From Lactuca virosa (taxonomy: Eukaryota; Streptophyta; Magnoliopsida; Asterales; Asteraceae): a DNA stretch of 64,000 nt. The notes beneath the pieces were generated by a model that saw only the letters and a list, made by a program, of their open reading frames with translations, was not told the origin of the DNA and did not search any database. Positions 34,233 through 46,731 of this stretch are shown here, piece after piece; the first letter of the stretch is position 1, and the number at the start of each line of letters is the position of its first letter. Location: NCBI GenBank assembly GCA_928212115.1, contig CAKMRJ010005523.1, forward strand, positions 247,070,629 through 247,134,628, in the 5' to 3' direction. The position numbers and the translations under genes were made by a program.

Positions 34233-34417
34233 GTTAGGGCGTTGTGATGATACTTGAGACAAATATGGTTAGGTGTGGAAGGTAGTATGGGTCCGTACTA
34301 CTGAAAACACAGGACCCATACGTGTAGCAAGGAAGTCACAATCCCTAGGGTTTAGTTGGGAGTTGGTTCCCTGTTATTTATGAAGATTATCTGATATATT
34401 CCTGGTGTATTTTTAGT

Positions 34418-35527
34418 ATGGTGGTTATGAGGAGTTTTGTGACTGGATCCGGATCGGGATCAAGGCAGGGCGATCAGGATGCCCCGATAGAGCCCGAGAT
34501 TATCGGCCAGGGTGGGTTAGCGTTGACAGAGGATCATATCAGGGAGATCATCCGCGAGGAGGTGGTCGGGATTGTCTGAGGTCAGATTTTGGAGATGTTT
34601 GGGTCTATTAAGACCGCCATGATAGAGTATTTTGATGACATATACGCAGCCCTAGCTGAGACGGCTGTCGCAGCAGCTACATCGGCTGTAACAGTGGCAA
34701 TGGAGGAGCCAGTCAGGCTTTTCAGTATCGGGACTTCGACAACACGAAGCCCCCTTCTTTTGATGGGACTCAGGACCCCATCAAAGCCATGAGGTGGCTA
34801 TCTGACATGGAGGGATGTTTCTTCACGTGTTCATGTCCTACCGACTAGAAGGTCAGATGTGCCCTGAACCTGCTGAGGTCTGGGGCAAAGGACTGGTGAA
34901 GGTTGATGACTGGATCGTATTCTGATGACCAGAGGCTACAGTTACTTTGGAGCAGTTCAGGGATATGTTCCGCGCTCGCTACATTTCACGGGTTGAGCGG
35001 GAGCGGCTAGCTCAGGAGTTTCTAGATTTGAGACAGGTTGGTGAGACAGTTGCGGAGATCACCCGCATGTTTATTGAGAGGGCGATGTTCTTCCCGGAGT
35101 TTGCTTCCGAGCAAGCTCAGATGACACGTTATCTGAGCATGCTCAAGACCGATATTCAACAGTTTGTGGCGACCCAACGTTATGATACACTTCTGGACCT
35201 ACAGGAGTCCGCTAGGCAGCGTGAGTTGGAGATTGAGCTGCAGTTGAGGGAGCAGCGGCAGGCCCCGACACAGTCACAACTGGCGTCGAAGTGGTCCAAG
35301 ACCCCTGATACTAGGACTGGAGGACAGTCAGGCCGCACTTGTGGCAAGTGCGGGAAGGCTCATTTGGGGGTTTGCCAATCGGGGAGCGGGTGCCACGAAT
35401 GTGGCAAGCAGGGCCACATTGCAAAGGATTGTAGGCAGCAGACTCCAGCCCCTGGGGTCAGATTATGTTACCATTGTGAGCAGATGGGCCATATAAAGGC
35501 CCAGTGTCCCCTACTAGCCGCCAAACG
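34418..35527 (+). pseudogene. Ty3/gypsy gag of G2, N-terminal and central part
   Basis: ATG at 34418 (or 34427). Stops: TGA at 34577 and others near 34845-34905; a frameshift occurs near 34725. From 34947 a clean frame of about 194 codons holds the gag core (MFRARYISRVERERLAQEF), then Gln-rich linker and two zinc knuckles: CHECGKQGHIAKDC and CYHCEQMGHIKAQC, with a CGKCGKAHLGVC knuckle before them. The frame is cut at 35527 by G3 and resumes at 48179. Gag packages the element RNA; knuckles bind it. Confidence 0.85.
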
Positions 35528-35584
35528 TTTAACACCCTGAATCCTGGATGAGAAATTTGAGAGTTTAATGCACTTTGGGGAACC

Positions 35585-35736
35585 TAATCGACGAGTTGGT
35601 TGGTTCCGAGTCGTCGTGTAGAGGCTGAGCTGGCCACACGTGTTTTGAAGCCTACTCGTCGAGTCGAGGGGCTGGACTCGACGAGTTGAGTCTGTATTGA
35701 GAAAACCCTAATTTTAGGGCTTGCACCCTATTTAAA
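35585..35736 (+). promoter_or_regulatory. LTR promoter of G3 (5' copy)
   Basis: Four inverted motifs (for example ACTCGTCGAGT and ACTCGACGAGT) in two pairs, ending about 40 bp before TATTTAAA at 35729. The 3' copy has the same layout with TATA at 41990-41997. Confidence 0.55.
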
Positions 35737-36187
35737 GGACTCTAAGCCTCCACCCCACCTCCCTCATCACTCTCCACGTCCAGAGAACAAACCCTAGCGG
35801 GCTAAACACTATCTTGAGTGTGTGTGAGGCTTAAGGTGCTTATTTTGGTGGGATTCTTGAAGAGGCTTGAGGATCCAGGAGCTTGGATCAAGGAGGAGGC
35901 TGAGGATCTGTTATCTACTTCATGTTGGCATCCTATTTCAGGTAACAAGTCGTTACCTTGATCACTCTAGCATTAGATCTCATTATTTATGAGTTTACAG
36001 CTTTTCTAGCTTCTTCTTGAGTCATTTATGATTGTGAGCATGATATGGAGATGATATTTCGGATCGCACAGTATGAGGTCCCTTGGACCGAAAGGCACAA
36101 GCTTTATCAAGCTTAGGATAACCTTCATGAGCTAATGTCCTTGTAAAGCCTTGTTTTGATGAGTTTAGCCCTTCTAGACCTGCATGA

Positions 36188-36210
36188 ACGTAAAGCTTGC
36201 AGCTTTACGT
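36188..36210 (+). promoter_or_regulatory. Conserved LTR hairpin (G3)
   Basis: ACGTAAAGCT, loop TGC, AGCTTTACGT. Relative to G2 both partners of one pair changed (T-A to C-G), keeping the stem. Same in the 3' LTR at 46915-46937. Confidence 0.65.
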
Positions 36211-36748
36211 GGTATCTTAGCCTTGGGAGGCTAGATCTAGAGTTTGGGGTGGTGTTTCTGCCTTAAAACATCTGAATGAGAAAACATAGTTAGGGGACTC
36301 GACGAGTCGGTTAGAGTTTAACCTGATGGTTTGGACGCGTCACAGACTCGGCGAGTTGGTAAGACAACTTGACGAGTTGAGAGGGTTTTACCCGTCCATG
36401 GTTTCAGAGTGGACTCGACGAGTTAACGAGACAACTCGACGAGTAGGAGGGGTTTTCTGGTCCTTCGGGCACTGAGTGGACTCGACGAGTTGGCTAGCAA
36501 CTCGGCGAGTAAATTTGGGTTTTCGCGATCTATTGAGTTCTGGGGGACTCGACGAGTTCATGAGCTATACTCGGCGAGTTGAGTCAACATGGACTTTTGA
36601 CTTCTGTTGACATTTAGAGTTGGATCAGTTTTGACCTTTGACTTTTGTTGACTTTAGGGTTTTTGTCAACTGTGGATTTTGGAGGCCACGGAGGGGCGGA
36701 GATTAGACCAACAGCTCGAGTGTGGGATACGTTGCTTTACTCTGCAAG

Positions 36749-37203
36749 GTGAGTCTTCTCACTATACTTACCTGAGTGGTAATTTATGTGTGGTTAGAGG
36801 GTCTTATTTGTGTTATTGACCGAAGGGTGTTATTCGTGTTATTGACCGGAGAGTCTTATTTGCTTATACCGTAATATGCGTTATTATGCATTCTGTCTTT
36901 GTGACTTATGTTATCATGTTATTCTATGTATATACTGAGTTATGACCGAAGGGTCCTATGTGTTTATATTGCGTTAGGTGATTTTATGCATGGTCTTGTG
37001 ATATGTGCTATATTATTCTGTGCTATGCTGAGTTGAGGGACCGGGGGGTCCAACCAGAGTTGTAAGACCGGAGGGTCTTCACTGAGACACATCGACCGGA
37101 GGGTCCGAACCGAGATAGCCATGAGAGGCTAATGAGATGTGTGCAATATTTTGGGGAACTCACTAAGCTTCGTGCTTACCGTATTATGTGATATGTGTTT
37201 CAG
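36749..37203 (+). other. Putative LTR intron (G3, 5' copy)
   Basis: Donor CAAG|GTGAGT at 36749, acceptor TGTTTCAG|GTACTTCT at 37203, 455 bp. Contains ttattgaccggagggtctt units, three near 36790-36870, fewer than in the 3' LTR. Confidence 0.5.
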
Positions 37204-37403
37204 GTACTTCTCTGGGTCGCGGGAAGGCACTGGCTTGATTGTACACACGATATGGAGTTATGTTTTTTTGGATCCGGGATTTATTCAACAACTATGAATA
37301 TGTGCTTTCGATAATTTGACAATTGGGGATTTTGTGAAATGAGTTGATGAGGTTTATGTGATTTTAAAAATGAAAAATTTGTTTGAAAATTTACGGTGTT
37401 ACA

Positions 37404-40400
37404 GTTGGTATCAGAGCCTTGGTTTGAGGGATTCGGATGTACGCTCGGGTATGTCTGGACTCAAACTGAGGATTTGAGAAAATTTTTCAAAAAGAGATAA
37501 TTTTTCTAAAACGAGTAAGAGCTTTTAAGAGAAAAACGAGATGGATCAGTGTGTACAATCAGCCAGAGCCCGAACGGTGATTTCCCAAAATACCCTTACT
37601 TGTTTGCGTTATGAGATATTTATGAGATATTAGGGATACATGCTAGAGGATAGGCTAGGTATTTCATATTTTAGGGCTAGAGTTGCCTGATTTGTGATGC
37701 CTTAGCCTAGGAGATGCGATTGATTGATATTATCTACTATTTGCTCTATGTATATGTTGAGTAGGAGTATCTAGCAGGTATCTTTTCGAGAGAGCTTTGA
37801 GTAGAGGATTAATCTAGGAGAGATACCTAGATGTGCATTTGAGGAACCTACTGAGGGAGTAGTTAGATACCCACGAGAGGTAGGGTTGCCTGAGTTAGTG
37901 ATACCTTTGAGTTGCAGATAGAGCGAGTTGAGTTGTATACCAGAGTGGTTTATGTGTTAGTGGAGGGTATTCAATGCCCTAATGCTGCTTGCTTTGTGCT
38001 TTGTGGAACTCTTGAATGATGGGAGTCAGCTACTAAGTGAATATGATGATATTCAGGAGGTAGATGGCTGGCATCATGAGGAGTTCTTCAGCAGCTGATG
38101 GCAAAGAAGGGTGAGACCATAGGAAGAGCCTAGGGAGTTATTTTAGTTCGATGAGTATGCTGTTAGAGGCGAGTTTTCTCTAGAGGGAGAGCATGTGTAA
38201 GGGGATTGGTGATCGAGTAGGTTGAGTAGCTACTTAGGAAATCTGGTACGATCAGTGCAGAAAGTATGGGTAGATGTGGCAGGTAGTATGGGCCCGTACT
38301 ACTGAAAGCAGAGGACACATACTCGAAACAGGGAGAATTCCAGAGGTTCTAAATAGCAGATTGAGCGGAGATAACATGGTTCGGGAACTATGATTCGTAG
38401 CATAGGGTGCTTCCGTCTTTGCCAGTTATCTGGTGATGGGCGATCAGATTGAGAATGGGTATGGTAACTGTGGGGCCAGAGGGCCATGTCAATGGAGCTT
38501 CAATAGAGTATACCCTGTGAGGAAAAATGAGTTTAGATTCCGAGGAGCTTGACTGGTGAGGTGCTAGTTGGAGTCGCAGGACTCGAGGAACAGTGGAGAT
38601 GATGCATTGAGGAGGATTGCGGTCTGGGTTGAGTGATCGGCCGATGATAGAGAGGTCACTTCCTATGATGAGGGTTTCATTATTTCCGCTTCCCGTGTGG
38701 AGCGAAAGAGATAACGAGCTTCTGATTTCAGAGTTTGGAGGTAAACCCCGTGGGGGTAGTATTTAGTTACGATATTGTCATGAGAGTGTTGTGTAGTGCG
38801 TTTGCTGCGAGGTATTTCTTATACCATAAGAGAGTCATCAGTGGGGATTCAGATGGATGGGGACAAGGATATGCCTTGGTGTAGTATAGTGAGGCATATG
38901 TTAGCAGCCAATTAGGGTAATCGAGAGAAGTGTTTTGGGGCGGAGGACCTCGTTGTTTACATTGGACCTCGACTGTGAGAGTGAGGTCTCTTGCTTCTAT
39001 GATCCACACGATGGAATGATGGTTGAGGAATCAAAGAGGAGGTGTGTGATAGTCCATTAGTTTCAGGCTGAGGGTCACGACTAATTCGGGTCAGTGGAGA
39101 GATTCGGTTGTGTGTTGGTATGAGATTTTGGGTGACTAGAGGCAGTCACATTGGGAAGTTTCGAGGATTTCATCTGAGATTCGGGACATTGGGAGTTGCT
39201 TGGTCTCTATCGGGAAAAACATCAAGTGTTTCGTGGTGCGTTCCAAGAGTCAAGTGTGACGTACCTGGTGAAACAGTCTGTGGAGTAGACTGTTGGCATG
39301 CTAATTGGTGATGGTTTGAACCCTGAGTGGGGGAGAACCGAGTGTTCTATTCAGAGAATCATAAATCTGTTCAAGTGCGGTTAGAGGACTGGTTATGGAG
39401 ATATGTGATACGGAAATGTGAGAATTGGGTTATTGATGGATGAGGCAAGGTGCAGAACGAGAGGTTGTATGTTGTACATGTTCAGAAAAGGATGAGTATA
39501 TCCAGAGCGAGTAGCCGTTGGTCAAGGACCTTATTGTGATTAGAACTCTTCGAGTTTGTAGTGCTTGAGTTCGAGGCGGTTGGTTCGTTGAGGTCCAGTT
39601 TCGACTGTTGAGAATTTCTAGTTCGATGTGTGGGTTGTTATGTGCACTCCAGGAAGGGCAGCAGTTGGTTTGGCAACCAACTCCAGGGTCGGTATGAGTA
39701 TTCTCGCATGGGTTTTGAGCAGTCGAGGATGGGGTTTATAATTGTCGCCAACGTGTTCTCAGTCATTGACGATTCCTCCGTGTTTCAAATAATGAGTTGG
39801 AGTATTTTGAGGTTTCAAGTTGTGCGAGATGAAGATCCGTGGTTGAGGCAAGGCATTGTGAGATTCTGAGAGGGTGTATTGCGGTATCCGAGTGTGATGC
39901 CGTAAGTGGAAGATCAGTGGTTGAGGCAAGACATCGTGAGGTTCTGTGATGGTGTACCGGGGTATCCGAGTATGACGACCTAAAATATTGGATTATATTG
40001 AGACTTGAGTTTGTGAGATGGCAAGTGGAGTACCGAGTGACTATTGTTCCAGTGGGAGCCCTTCAACTAATTGTCATCGGACGGGATTATCCAAGAATGT
40101 GAATTGTAGCAGGAGAAAGTGTCTCGTTACGACAATTGTCGTCAGGAGTAGAGATGCTTAATCTGGGTGGGTAGGTGTACCTATCTATGATTGGACCGCG
40201 GAACATGAGCTAGTGGACTCAGTGGGGTGATGACTCGAGGATGAGATTGTGGGGTGATAAGAGAGCGAGTGGATCCGAGTGGGAGTAATCACTTGGGTCT
40301 GTCAGGGAAAAACCCGTGGGGTGAGCCCACGGCGAGTGAGACAATATTGTGAAACTGCGCGGAGCCGTAGCTTTCACGAGTCAATGAGAGAGTGTCGTAA

Positions 40401-41778
40401 GGCTGCGGGGAGCCGTAGCATTCACGAGTCAGTGAGAGTGTGTCGTAAGCCTACGGGGAGCCGTAACTTTTACGAGTCAATGAGAGAGTGTCGTTAGCCT
40501 GCGGGGAGCCGTAGCATTCGCGCGACAGTGAGAGTGTGTCGTAAGCCTGCGGGGGGCCGTAGTATTCAACAGTTAGAGCATGACGCAGAGGAGTTCTTAG
40601 GCTTGGGTAGCCTTACCAGTTGAGTCTTTGGGAACCTGGAGGCCGGACCAGGGGCGAGACGGGGGTCTCCGTGATGGTCGGGAACTGTTATATTCCGAGT
40701 TAGGGAGGGGCTATCGTAATCGGAAGGAATTGGAGAAGCGGTGTAAGCATAGATTTGCGGATCACGGGTTGTGAGTTGAGTATCAGATTGGGGATGAGTG
40801 GTTCCAATTATTCTGTTGAATCAGACTCCCGAGCTTGAGTTTGGTTCTATTGGTGTATTGAGTAGTCAGGATGAGATTCCGGATTTCCGGATAGGTTTCC
40901 TTCGAGGGGTAATGGGTTCCATCTGATGTCTTAGACTTGAGTGGGTCAGTTCGTTGGTTTGGGAAGGACCACGAGTCGCATGGAACTGGTGAGTGGTAGA
41001 CGACAGAGGTCGGAGGTGAAGCGACTTCAGATGGGGTTGAGGTAAAGTGAACTTCGTGACTGGTGTGTCATATGATGGGCAGAGATAGCTATTGTGAGAA
41101 GGAAGTATGTAAAGTCGTTTTATGGGTGTGCAAGGATAGCCTTGGAAGTTCGATTGTTGGGTCGAGAGCTGACCTGGTACCCGGTGTTGGGAGAGATGTT
41201 TGAGAGGAAGCGGGGGCTTATGATTGTGGATGTCAGAGGATAGTTCCGTGCGGGCATGATCATTTCCTTGTGTCTGAGGACAGAGTTTTGAGGCTCATTT
41301 CTTTTCAGATTGGTTTTGATAGCAGTGCAGGTGGTGGGTCCCTGGTGAGATGTGACCCTTCCGCTCCTTTTGAGCACCGATCTGGATCGATTGGTATATC
41401 TGATATGAGTGATCGATAGCCAATCATTGTTCATCGACTTATTTCCATCATGCGCAACAAGAAAATCAGAGTTGACAGTGTGTTACTGGGGTCTGTTATT
41501 CGATGAGCAATTAACGTGATGATATCTTTCACGGGCGGTCTGGCGGGGAGACATACCACTAGAGTTTCTAGGTTCTGAAGAGTCAGAACTGGTACCACAG
41601 CGGAGAGGGGTCTGTCCTGTTTCGGGATTGGGAGTTCCGGATTAGGTTTGGGTGTCTTGGAAGGGGGATTGTTGTATGATATGAGATTTTTGGTGGTTCT
41701 TCTCAGGTTATTGAGTTCGATCTATGTGTTGTCAAGGAGCGATTTCGAGGGCGAAAACTAAATCAAGTGGGGGAGAGT
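37404..41778 (+). other. Internal region of G3, non-coding
   Basis: Leader from 37419 resembles G2. A gag-start-like stretch (MAGIMRSS near 38067) echoes the G2 start but the frame soon closes. The remainder lacks protease, RT or integrase motifs in any frame. It holds a 48-bp tandem array at 40335-40570. This looks like a large derivative that depends on proteins from a relative. Confidence 0.65.
40335..40570 (+). repeat. 48-bp tandem array in G3
   Basis: ggagccgta recurs at 40361, 40409, 40457 and 40505, and as ggggccgta at 40553, exactly 48 bp apart. Five units carry scattered point changes. 48 is a multiple of three, so a short frame reads through with a 16-residue repeat. Confidence 0.93.
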
Positions 41779-42261
41779 TGTAACACCCCGAATCCTGGAT
41801 GAGAAATTTAAGATTTTAATGCACTTTGGGGAACCTACTCGATGAGTTGGTTGGTTCTGACTCGTCGTGTAGGGGCTGAGCTGGCCACACGTGTTTTGAA
41901 GCCTACTCGTCGAGTCGAGGGGCTGGACTCGATGAGTTGAGTTTGTATTGAGAAATCCCTAATTTTAGGGCTTGCACCCTATTTAAAGGACTCTAAGCCT
42001 CCACCCTGCCTCCCTCATCACTCTCTATGTCCAGAGAACAAAACCTAGCGGGCTAAACACTATCTTGAGTGTGTGTGAGGCTTAAGGTGCTTATTTTGGT
42101 GGGATTCTTGAAGAGGCTTGACGATCCAGGAGCTTGGATCAAGGAGGAGGCTGAGCATCTGTTATCTACTTCATGTTGGCATCCTATTTCAAGTAAAAAG
42201 TCGTTACCTTGATCAATCTAGCATTAGATCTCATTATTTATGAGTTTATGGCTTTTATCGC
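41779..42261 (+). mobile_element. 3' LTR of G3, left part
   Basis: Starts TGTAACACCCCG after the polypurine tract. Matches 35528-36010; about 4-5% different by eye over the first 250 bp. Interrupted by C3; the last five bases are ATCGC. Confidence 0.88.
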
Positions 42262-42394
42262 TATTAGACATGATTAGCTAGCTGTGTTTATTTTGTTATT
42301 GTCTAAGGGTGTATTTGTAACTTTTTTATTCTATTTATTGCATTCCTCTCTGCCTAATTGTGCATCAGAGAGTTCTTTGTGAGTTACGATCATA
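42262..42394 (+). mobile_element. 5' LTR of C3 (133 bp)
   Basis: TATTAGACATG to ACGATCATA. Among the shortest LTRs for an element with full coding capacity. Confidence 0.92.
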
Positions 42395-42461
42395 TGGTAT
42401 CAGAGCACTAACCGTTCCTCTTCTCCTCTTCCGTTCCTTCCTTCTCATCTTCATCTTCTAC

Positions 42462-45400
42462 ATGGCTAGTTCATCTTCTGATTCCCTCCTCTCCATGAAT
42501 ACAGTTCTTCATCTCATCTCCAATCGTCTCACACCTTCAAACTACCTGCTGTGGAAGAATCAAATTCTTCCCTTTCTCTCTTATCAGAACTTGATGCCCT
42601 TCGTTGATGGCACCTCCCCTACACCGCCGCCTACATTAATCACTGATGGAAAATCAACTCCAAACCCGGAATTTGCTGCCTGGCAATTCGCTGATCAAAG
42701 GGTTGTTATTCTCCTTCAGGCCTCCCTATCTGAAGAAGCTTTCTCTGAAATTGTTGGTCTGTCCTCTGCACGTGACATCTGACTGGCCTTAGAAGATGCT
42801 TACAGCAACTCCTCCGTCGAGCGCATTCAGAATCTGCGGGATCAACTTCGGCAGATCACCAAGGGTTCTTCCTCTGTTGCAGATTTTGGTCGAAAATTTT
42901 GTGCCCTATGTGATCAGTTAGCAGCGATTGGTAAACCTGTGGCCGATTCTGACAAGGTTCATTGGTTTCTATGCGGTCTCGGAGCACCTTTTGAGACCTT
43001 TTTCCACCGCGATTCGAGCCTCGCGCACTTCTATCACCTTCTGTGACCTTCTTGCTCAAGCCGAAGGGCATGAGTTGTTCATGCATTCTATTCACGGTTC
43101 ATCTACACCACCGGTTGCTTTCAATGTGAATTCTCGTGACTCTCCTCCTACTCGGGGTCGCGGTGGTCGTTTTTCTCGTGGCGGTCGAGGGCGGGGGCGT
43201 CGTCCTCCCCACTGCCAACTTTGTCGGACTAATGGACACTTCGCAAATACTTGTCCTTACCTTGCTCGGTTTGCTAGCTCCCCTGTTGCCACTTCCGATG
43301 CCGATCTTTCAAGAGCCTTTCATGCTCAATGTCATGTGACTTCATCTGGCCCCGATTGGTATGCCGATTCGGGTGCATCTGATCACATGTCATCCTCAGC
43401 CGCTTCTGTCAACAATCCGACTCCATTTTCTGGTCCGAACAAGGTTTCCTTTGGTAATGGTACGACTCTTCTTATATCCCACATTGGGCACACGTTTTTA
43501 CACAAGAATATCCATCTTCGGGATGTGTTAGTCGTTCCCAATCTCACTAAAAACCTTCTATCTGTTAGCAAATTGACATACGATAATTCTCTGGATGTTT
43601 TATTTTCTCATCCTAATTTTTACATTCAGGACCGAAAGACGAAGCAAGTTCTAGCACAGGGCCGGTGTAACGGTGGTCTTTATGTGCTCTCCTCCAATCC
43701 GCATGTCTTTTTTGCTTCCACTAGTTCCAAGTTGAAGGCTTCTTTTGAACTTTGGCACGCCCGTTTAGGACATGTGTCCTATGACTCTATTTCTCTGTTA
43801 AATAAAAAGGGCCAATTGTCGGTTACCTCTATTTTACCCAAACCGTTTTTATGCTCTTCTTGTCAGATGGCTAAAGCTCATCGGTTACCTTTTGTAAACA
43901 ATGAAAAACATGCTATGAAAGTATTAGATCTTATTCACTGTGATTTGTGGGGACCTTCTCCCGTATGTTCGGTTGATTCTTCTCGTTATTATGTTGTGTT
44001 TGTAGATGACTACTCTCGATTTACGTGGTTTTATCCACTAAAAACAAAGTCGGGTTTTCATGCTGTATTGGATGTATTTCTTAAATTTGTGCAGACCCAA
44101 TTTAACACTAAAGTCAAAATCTTTCAAAGCGACGGTGGCACGGAATTTCTCAATCACTTAGTTCGTTCTCTACTTGAGAAAAATGGCACATTTCACCGTA
44201 TTTCATGCCCGTACACTCCACAACAAAACGAGCGGGTCGAGCGGAAGCATCGCCACATCGTTGAGACAGGTCTTGCTATGCTCTTTAGCGGTCATGTTTC
44301 CCCATCTTACTGGGTTCACGCATTCAGCACCGCCGTCTATATTATCAACCGGATCCCCTCTTCAGTATTAGATAATCGCTCCCCATTTGAGATGCTTTTT
44401 AAGACTCCACCTTCCTATGCTCATTTTCGCCCGTTCGGGTGTCGGGTCTATCCTTATTTACGTGACTATGTGGATCACAAACTATCTCCACAAAGCCTTC
44501 CATGTATTTTTCTCGGGTATTGCTCTCAATATAAGGGGTTTCAATGTTTGGAGCCCTCCACATCTCGTATCTTTGTCTCTCGTCATGCTCGCTTTGACGA
44601 ACAATGCTTTCCCTTCCATAATGATGCAACTTCATTACTGGCCCACATGCTTGTTTTATCACAGTTTCGAGATGACGCTTACGATGCTACGACACTGCCA
44701 CCGTCTCCACCTGCTACTGTTACCGCTCCAACACCAACTCCCATGTTACCCTCGTGGTGTCTATCTGAGGATCACTCTCCACCGGCCGCTTCTCCCATTC
44801 GTGCTCCCACTGTTGATAATAATAACCATGACGCTAATGATCACAACCATGGTGGTGTTGATTCTGACTATGATGTTGTCTCTGAAGATCTTCCAACTGA
44901 GCCGACATCTTCGGTCTCCTCATCTCCATCACCACAATGTCCTCCTCCTCCGAGGCACCCGATGATCACCCGGGCTAAAGCTGGCATTTTCAAACCTAAA
45001 TATCGGGCGGATCTCGCTTCTCATGGGCTTTTGGCAGCTCTTCACGCTTCCACCGATCCCACCAGTTTTAAAACCGCCGCTCGTTACCCGCATTGGGTGG
45101 ACGCCATGCAACAGGAGTTGGATGCTTTACGTCGCAACAATACCTTCACCTTGGTCCCTCGCCCGCACAACCATAATGTTGTTGGTTGTAAATGGATATT
45201 TCGGACAAAATACCTTGCTGATGGTTCCATTGATCGTTACAAGGCCCGTTTAGTTGCCCAAGGATTCAGCCAAGTTCCTGGTTTGGATTACTCTCATACT
45301 TTTAGCCCGGTAGTTAAAGCCGCTACAGTCCGCATTGTTTTGTCTCTTGCCGTTACCAACAAGTGGAATATTCATCAACTTGATGTTAACAATGCTTTTC

Positions 45401-46614
45401 TCAATGGCCACTTGAGTGAGTGTGTGTATATGGAGCAGCCACCGGGTTTCCAAGACCCCCAATTTCCTAATCATGTGTGTCGTTTAAACAAAGCTCTCTA
45501 CGGCCTCAAACAAGCGCCACGGGCTTGGTTTCATCGGCTTAGCTCGTTTCTAATCACAAATGGTTTTGTGTGCAGCCGGGCCGACCCTTCTCTCTTTATT
45601 TTTAAACGGGGTGTATGTATTATGTATTTGTTGGTTTATGTTGATGACCTGATCCTTACTGGAAATCAGGCCTCGATTATTCAATCCTTTATCCACAAGT
45701 TGCATGTTGAATTTGCCATTAAAGACCTTGGTCGTCTTAACTACTTTCTTGGTCTCGAGGTGACATATACTACCGACGGTTTGTTCCTCAGTCAGTCCAA
45801 ATATGCCCATGACATCCTCAAGCGGGCAAATATGATTGATGCCAAACCTGTCACCACTCCCCTTGCCGCTAATGCTGCTTTTGTCACAAGTGGTGACCCG
45901 TTTGATGACCCCAGCATTTACCGTTCACTTGTGGGAGCACTCCAATACTTGACGATTACCAGACCTGATATCTCGTATGCGGTAAATCAAGTCAGCCAGT
46001 TCCTTCAGGCTCCGACTCTCTCCCATTTTCAGAGTGTCAAACGTATTCTTCGGTATGTCAAGGGCACCATGTCCTTCGGCCTAACTTTCTCTCACCGAAA
46101 TTCTCCATCACCTCTTCTCGGGTACTCTGATGCTGATTGGGCTCGTTGTCTTGACACCCGACGCTCCACCTATGGCTACTCTATCTTCCTCGGTGGCAAC
46201 CTTGTTTCCTGGAGTGCCAAGAAGCAACCTACCGTCTCTCGCTCCAGCTGCGAATCCGAATATCGGGCCATGGCAAATACCGCTGCTGAACTCATTTGGA
46301 TTACCCATCTGCTTCAAGAACTCCATGCTCTCCCATTTGTTCGTCCCACTCTCCTATGCGACAACAAAAGTGCGTTATTTCTTACTCAGAATCCGGTTTC
46401 CCACAAGCGTGCGAAGCATATTGAACTCGATTACCATTTCATTCGGGAGCTCGTTTCTTCTGGGAAACTTCATACCAAATTCGTATCCAGCAAGCTCCAG
46501 GTGGCTGACATCTTTACCAAAAGTCTTCCCCGCCATCAGTTTGAGTTCTTCCGTGACTTGCTCACCATTGGTCCACCACTGTTCCGCTTGAAGGGGGATA
46601 TTAGACATGATTAG
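42462..46614 (+). pseudogene. C3 gag-pol polyprotein with two lesions
   Basis: ATG at 42462 (MASSSSDSLLSMNT). Order: gag with RLTPSNYLLWKNQI; zinc knuckle CQLCRTNGHFANTC near 43216-43257; protease with YADSGASDHM near 43360; pre-integrase HHCC (LWHARLGHV...CSSCQMAKA); integrase with Asp in HCDLWGP, Asp in SDGGTEF, Glu in ERVERKHRH; RT with YVDD at 45637-45648; RNase H with GYSDADW, ESEYRA and LCDNKSA. Stop at 46612-46614, inside the LTR. Breaks: a TGA at 42780-42782 where a Trp is expected, and one extra base in a T run at 42999-43003. All catalytic residues inspected are present. Copia of short-LTR, Ale-like type (lineage tentative). Confidence 0.93.
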
Positions 46615-46731
46615 CTAGCTGTGTTTATTTTGTTATTGTCTAAGGGTGTATTTGTAGCTTTTTTATTCTATTTATTGCATTCCTCTCTGCCTAATTGTGC
46701 ATCAGAGAGTTCTTTGTGAGTTACGATCATA
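46599..46731 (+). mobile_element. 3' LTR of C3 (133 bp)
   Basis: Same as the 5' LTR but for one A to G in the tgtaRcttt stretch. Overlaps the last 16 bases of pol. Confidence 0.92.

Larger units (their letters stand above)
35528..37403 (+). mobile_element. 5' LTR of G3
   Basis: 1876 bp, starting TTTAACACCC (TG changed to TT) and ending GGTGTTACA. Motif array 1 at 35585-35690, TATA TATTTAAA 35729-35736, hairpin 36188-36210, array 2 at 36297-36582, splice-like pair 36749/37203. Confidence 0.88.
42262..46731 (+). mobile_element. Nearly intact copia element C3
   Basis: 4470 bp with two 133-bp LTRs that differ at one position, initiator-Met primer site TGGTATCAGAGC (42395-42406) touching the LTR, and polypurine tract GAAGGGGGA before the 3' LTR. 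LTR ends are TA...TA, not TG...CA. The flanks are ATCGC and CTAGC; the undisturbed sister LTR at 36006-36010 reads CTAGC, so that is the target and the left copy has changed. The youngest insertion in the nest. Confidence 0.93.

Noticed and set aside
34589..34792. Separate small gene (67 codons)
   Set aside because: It is a piece of G2 gag between a stop and a frameshift.
40335..40570. Regular 48-bp repeats, and the 34- and 42-bp arrays in LTRs, as CRISPR-like arrays
   Set aside because: Units are contiguous without unique spacers, lie inside plant retroelements, and have no cas genes nearby.
43136..46608. Many 60-190-codon frames antisense or out of phase within C3
   Set aside because: Shadows of the gag-pol frame; none has an independent domain.
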